This document shows, piece after piece, positions 59,131 through 64,000 of a stretch of DNA of 64,000 nt; positions within the stretch are counted from its first letter, which is position 1, and the number at the start of each line of letters is the position of its first letter. This stretch comes from Mangifera indica (lineage: Eukaryota > Streptophyta > Magnoliopsida > Sapindales > Anacardiaceae), in the NCBI RefSeq assembly GCF_011075055.1, contig NC_058143.1, positions 17,000,930 to 17,064,929 on the forward strand. The letters run 5' to 3'. The notes under the pieces were generated by a model. That model searched no databases. It saw only the letters and a list, made by a program, of their open reading frames with translations, and was not told the DNA's origin. Position numbers and translations under genes: made by a program.

Positions 59131-61051
59131 TTTAAAAAAATTGGTGCAACTGATGATTCATTGTAATAATTCAATCTAATTATTGAGAATTCAAAGCAAT
59201 TAATGATATACATTACAAGTCTTGCATGTGGCAGACAAGAAAAGACCTACTTCTTTTGAACCATAGATACCGATAATTTCAGGATAAGGATCAAGGGTTT
59301 TAGAGGATGTTATTGAATTTTTATATTTTATCGTATAGTGCATGCTACAATACTGTTCTCTTTTGGGTTTGAGTTGGAGTAATTTTGTGGAGTTCCGATA
59401 TGAAATAAAATTAAAACTTGAACTGCCGAATGTTTTACCCAGATGAGAAAAGCTGGGTGACTATGGTTTCTCAATATAATATAATAAATGTTAATCTCAT
59501 GGCAATAACTTGTAAACTTTTAAAACCAAATTGACTAAAATGAAATATGAATGACTACAAATTATTGTTAAGTAATAAAATATAAATAATCTGATAAGTG
59601 GGATTTAAAATAATATTGCTTGGAATTTTAATTATCAAACCACTCCTCTGACGCACTATTGGAGTGAGCTTTTTTAGGCCCATACGGCTTTAAAGGTCCC
59701 TGATTTCTAAATTGGTACATCGCAAAGGTTTCAAACACATTGCCTACCGTGCCCCATCGCCAGTGAAGTCATCATATGGCAAAATGCTGTAACATTCTCA
59801 ACGGCTGAAAACTAAGAGAGATATAATCTCAAGCTGCTGGAATTAGAGATGTACGTGATTCAGTTTAAATTGTAAAACCAGACTAAACCATTTGATAATC
59901 ATGATGTTGTTTGATTTATAAAAAGTTTGATTTGGATCGATAAAATTTAGAAAAACAGTTTACATTTTATATTGCACTTTAGATAGTTTTCAAACCAAAC
60001 TAAACCGTATTTGCTTTGAGTGCCTTTGGTAAATGCTATTCACTGGCCAAATAATTGAATACTGAACATTACCTTGATGATTCTGAAAAGAGCAATGGTG
60101 CATGTTGACTTCAGGTACAACAAAGCAAAGAAACGCGAACGCGTTATCAGTGGAGTACCCCATCAAAGGTTGCATTTTCCTTTGGAAAAGCCTACAAGGT
60201 GGCAAAATGTCAGGTTGGTTTAGCTTTCAGATGTTTCTTGCTTCATAATGGTGCTATAATGGTTCATGTAATTCATTCGACTGGACACAATTCAGTGGCT
60301 GACATTGACAAAACATCAACATGCTATGTATTCATCGTAATTAGTCTAATTATAACGATCTAAAGCAATAAAGTTACACTTTCTTCACCTGTGAAAAGCA
60401 CGGCAGGATGCAGACAGCATTGCATTGAGGAATGTCCGCCCTTCCAAAAGCAGAGAGTGCCACGGGTTTGTCTTTGCTATCTTTAACCACTTGATAACTC
60501 CGACAAAGATAGGAAATGTGGTGCGTTCTATGTGCTATATTCAATTCTCAATTATTTCAATACAGGCATTCCCAGTTACAATTACAAAACAAAAGCTTTT
60601 ACAATACTAATTACATATGAAGATTTCAATCATGCTTCAACCTTATCGGCTTAAGTTCCAGTTTATAACACACCATTCTATAAAGTTTATGAAATTGAGA
60701 AATTACATGGCATACTTTTGCATTTTCCCTTTCCATGATTACAGTTGTTAACTAATGAAGGGTGCGGCTACTCATCTTCTGAAACCATGTTTTCCTGCAT
60801 AAATAACAGATGGGAAATCATTTCAAGTCTATAAAGATGAAATCAGTGACTAGATATTAACGTCTCTATTAACTACGAGATACACCGGTCTGCCAGATAT
60901 TTCATTTTTGAACTGAGAGGTAAAGATTGTACCACTTGTAATAGCTTGGATAACATTTTTATCAATAATTTAAGAAAGCATACTAAGTTCTTTGAGGTGA
61001 AGGCAGGAATATCACTAACCATTACTGTGCCACAAGATTCTGCTATTATGG

Positions 61052-62926
61052 TCATACAGCGTACAGCCTTACAACCTCTTTGATCTTGGCACGACACACA
61101 GGGCAACCCCATTTTTTGGCTTTGACCTCGTTCAAACAAGACATACATCCTGCCATGTGACCACAAGGCACACAAGCCCCTTCAACTGGAGCATCCAAAC
61201 ATATCACACATGATGATTCAGCCTCTTTCTCTTCTTTCTTGTTGCTTTTGCTAGCAGACAATTCTTCAACTGGTGGGGAAGATATATCAACAGGACCTAA
61301 GTCAATAGTCGGATATTGGATTGGACCGTCCCATATAATCTCATCCGCTGGAGGAGCTGATGGGTTTGCATCTGGGACATGAATCAATGTCTGGGTAACA
61401 GGCATGATATTATTCTGGTTATGGGCCTGCTGAGATAAGCTGTCACTAGAGCTAGCTTCCTGTTTTGCCTGTTGATCGCCACTTGCTTTTTGAGGTAAAG
61501 GAGTCACTAGTGTAATCAGAGCATTCTGAGTATTAGCATTCATACTAATATTCCAACCGGTGGAGGAACTTGCTCCATCAGTGGGGTGGGGATCAAAATT
61601 TGGTGTCTCTGCAATAGCTGACTGGATCGAGGCATTAATTGCCATTGCTAATTCCACGTCTTCTGGACGTGGTGGAGCAGTTGCTTGAACAACAGGAGTC
61701 CCAGAATTATGTAGAAATGTGGGGCTCACCTAACATTCCGGACATTGAGGTTAAAAATATTCTTAACAATGCAAAAGTAAATGCAAGGCAATGATACTAT
61801 AGGTAGGATTAAAAAAAATAAAAATTGAAAATAAAAAGAGGAGAAAAAAAAGACTGCAGAGTGAAAATGGAAAAGAACCAGGAAAAAAAAATTGACGAGC
61901 TAGAAGGGGAGAATCTGGAAGAGGTGATATACAAAATAGATAGAATTGAAGGAATTAGTCAATATTCGATAATCTATTTGTGCAGTAGCCCAAACCTAAA
62001 CAAATTAGAAAATATATATCTACTCCGTTTATGCATACAACCTACTCAAATAAGAAACCCTAATTAGGAAGTGCAAATCTGACTTAAACAATTAATCAAA
62101 CTCAAATAACATCAGGCAATTTTATCTATTCACATGTACTCAAACTCTCTAAGTAAAAGATATTACTAATGCTGCCAATAGCTGGAATTTATGATTTTAC
62201 TGAAGACAACCCACGAGTGTGTTCACCCATATGTATTAGGTTCAGCAACTTCTCTATACAAAAAGAAGAATAGCACTGTATCATAAAACATGCGTTCTAC
62301 CTGCGGTATTCCTTTGCATGCATCACAAAAGCGCTGAAGTTGCTGCTTGTCACTTTCATTTGCAGGTGCCAGTCTGAGACGTGTTTCTGGTAGAGAAAGT
62401 ACATCAAATTCAAGCAGACCACAAAACATATATTTAATTCTCTAAGGAGTAAAATAAACATATATCAACTAATTCTGAGGATAAAGATGAAAGTCAACAC
62501 CCCCTTCCCAACCATCTAAGTCTACTTTAAACATAGAGGCAGGAGCATGGTGACAGTACAATTGATGTGTTACTAATTTCTTATATTTACACGATAACTG
62601 AACTAATTTCATGACTTTATGTAATTGAAAGAATTCAACAGTTATTATACTTACGCCTAACTGTTTGAGGCCTACACCTTCGTCTCCTTCTCCTACCTCT
62701 TGAAACTATGCATAAACACAACATACAATTAAAAACTAATGGAGACTAGGATTGAGGGAATATTGACTTCCAAAATACAGAATAAGCAGTTACAAAATAA
62801 ATATTTTAGCATTAAGAAATTACTGATGGAGTTATCAACTATTATCACAGAAGGGTCAGACTGATGAAACTTTGGTTCTTCCAAATTGGCCTTCCATAAT
62901 GCAATTACTGTCCGTGGTTGGGGATC
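61052..62926 (-). CDS. XBAT35: XBAT35-like RING E3 ubiquitin ligase, C-terminal part (5' exons beyond the window)
   Basis: Four terminal coding exons in transcript order: 62824-62926, 62655-62705, 62301-62386, 61052-61729. Frames join cleanly (103+51+86 nt = 80 codons, then 225 residues and stop). The first visible exon encodes DPQPRTVIALWKANLEEPKF, the linker after the ankyrin repeats in XBAT34/35 proteins. The second (51 nt) encodes ISRGRRRRRRCRPQTVR, a strong basic nuclear signal. The last carries an Ala/Ser/Pro-rich region with a UIM-like VELAMAINASIQSA and ends in a C3HC4 RING: CVICLDAP, CGHMAGC, then WGCPVCRAKI, ending VVRLYAV. XBAT35 is a RING ligase with N-terminal ankyrin repeats linked to ethylene responses and immunity. 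The ankyrin exons must lie right of 64000; 62927-64000 reads as intron. Confidence 0.9.
62655..62705 (-). other. 51-nt in-frame exon encoding an arginine-rich nuclear localisation signal (candidate cassette exon)
   Basis: Bounded by CATAG on the left side of the transcript and a GTAAGT donor. The length is divisible by three and the flanking exons meet in the same phase (1/1). Including it gives I-S-R-G-R-R-R-R-R-R-C-R; skipping it joins ATC-A to AA-ACA (I-K-T-R) without a shift. Arabidopsis XBAT35 is reported to make nuclear and cytoplasmic isoforms by skipping an NLS exon. Confidence 0.75.
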
Positions 62927-64000
62927 CTGCTCATTTATCAATCACAGAATATAAGAAAAACAGAGGTCTATAATTCTAATTTTGGCAAAATGAGTCTATT
63001 AGTTAAAGGTAAAAAGAAAAACAATTCAAAACACAAAACATTTATATTAGTACATACAAGTAACAAGCAGGTCCTAGTTATATCTACTCAGAGCCATAGC
63101 TGTAAACCATCATAAGTATAATGGATAAGACAGTAACTGAGATGGTTATTGGGGTATGATATCGATCACAAACTGCAACAAGAAGTTGCACAGACCATGA
63201 ATGCTTTGTTCAAAACACTAGAGTATTGTCAATATGAACACTCAGTAAGAATATAGGGCAACAGAAACTAAGATACTACATGGCCTGAAATGGCAATAGA
63301 TACAAACAACAAATTACTACATGGTAAATCATTGAATTGCCACAATCATGTAGTAGCACTAGCTTTGTTGTTGCTAAATTCCACATAGTTATTTTATGAA
63401 TAGACTGCCTTGAAGAGGATGATGAGGAAGGGAATGAATGATATATGAAATATTACAAACTCAACATGGGTTGGCACCAAGTAATGATCCTGAGAAGTGC
63501 ATCTTGTGGCACGAAGAAATTTTTTGAAGTAAACAGTAATTCAAAGCACCAAACAACAATAAGCTACTTTCTTTATTTGTGACACCAATAAAGGATCCTA
63601 AGAAAGTGCATCAGTGAAATTCGGTAATAGGGTGTAGGGATATAGAAAGAGCCCCTGGTCAATTCCTATATATAACGTATGGAGCAGATTACACATATAG
63701 TTGATAAATTATATTCATCTGGAAATCTCACCTTACAAAATGAATAAGATGAAATTTCAAAACTTCAGACCCTCCATTCTGAATATGTAGAAACCAATGA
63801 AAATAACTATAGACAAGCAGAAGTTGAAGTCTAGATTCATTTAACCAAAATCAACAACTGTCCTCTGGTAACAAAAGCCTAAGCACAAGCATCCTAGTTT
63901 ATAGCAATGAAGAAGGTGAGGTGGTTCATTGAAGGAATTACAAAAATAAAATAAAATAAAGAAAATAAATAAATAAATAAGAAGCCAAATGTGAATCTCA
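62927..64000. other. Intron of the XBAT35-like gene (right edge of window)
   Basis: No exon with XBAT or ankyrin resemblance is visible on the minus strand here, and no other gene is recognised. An AAATA/AAAT-rich simple repeat lies at about 63945-63980. The upstream exon donor must be beyond 64000. Confidence 0.6.

Larger units (their letters stand above)
49669..61051. other. LSH leader/promoter and an 11 kb gene-poor interval
   Basis: 49669-50500 is likely the LSH 5' leader and proximal promoter. From 50.5 to about 60.6 kb no gene could be recognised. The interval holds family B hairpins (50632-50800, 51160-51270, 53295-53455), two family A elements (54112-54854, 56860-57503), family C repeats (56310-56495 and the tandem block 58260-59130), an 18-base G run (54427-54444) and a GC-richer patch at 55890-56090. 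The last few hundred bases are XBAT 3' UTR. Confidence 0.5.

Overview
The window is nuclear DNA from a flowering plant, almost certainly a eudicot. Genes are split by GT-AG introns in a very AT-rich background, and the protein families are typical of plants: a DYW-type PPR protein, an ALOG protein, a plant CK1-like kinase, a DUF248 methyltransferase and an XBAT-type E3 ligase. Species cannot be settled from sequence alone. Every gene I can support lies on the minus strand, so transcription runs from high to low coordinates.

Layout from left to right: a broken or partial ENTH-domain gene (1-370); a single-finger C2H2 zinc-finger protein with a C-terminal EAR motif (2536-3063); a CK1-like kinase with 14 coding exons (4926-10669); an intronless 775-residue PPR-DYW protein (13850-16177); the small spliceosomal protein SF3b5 (17956-19706); an NDR-family AGC kinase with 12 coding exons (20784-26812); a Golgi-type putative methyltransferase with 7 coding exons (35150-39008); an intronless ALOG/LSH protein (49057-49668); and the 3' part of an XBAT35-like RING E3 ligase, whose ankyrin exons lie beyond the right edge (61052-62926 onward). 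Exon models were built by hand from splice sites and conserved protein motifs. All frames close, giving 463, 87, 531 and 622 residues for the four complete spliced genes.

The order ENTH, CK1-like, PPR-DYW, SF3b5, NDR, PMT, LSH4, XBAT35 matches, as I recall it, consecutive Arabidopsis chromosome 3 loci from about At3g23350 down to At3g23280. The window therefore looks like a long conserved collinear block. The genes do not form a pathway: they cover signalling (two kinases), organelle RNA editing (PPR-DYW), splicing (SF3b5), the secretory pathway (PMT), shoot development (LSH) and ubiquitination (XBAT).

The intergenic space (about 10.7-13.8, 26.8-35.1, 39-49 and 50-61 kb) is filled with short non-autonomous elements. 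I can delimit a 553 bp solo LTR inside a CK1 intron with an exact 5 bp target duplication, a 256 bp TRIM-like solo LTR with an exact 5 bp duplication, a Tourist-like MITE with a TTA duplication, a dispersed Mutator-like MITE family with ends beginning GGCCAAAAGACTTATTCC, and a palindromic AT-rich family of about 110-170 bp with ten or more copies. A roughly 220 bp, almost unchanged fragment of the chloroplast ndhB gene sits in an intron of the PMT gene. No tRNA, rRNA or CRISPR feature was found.
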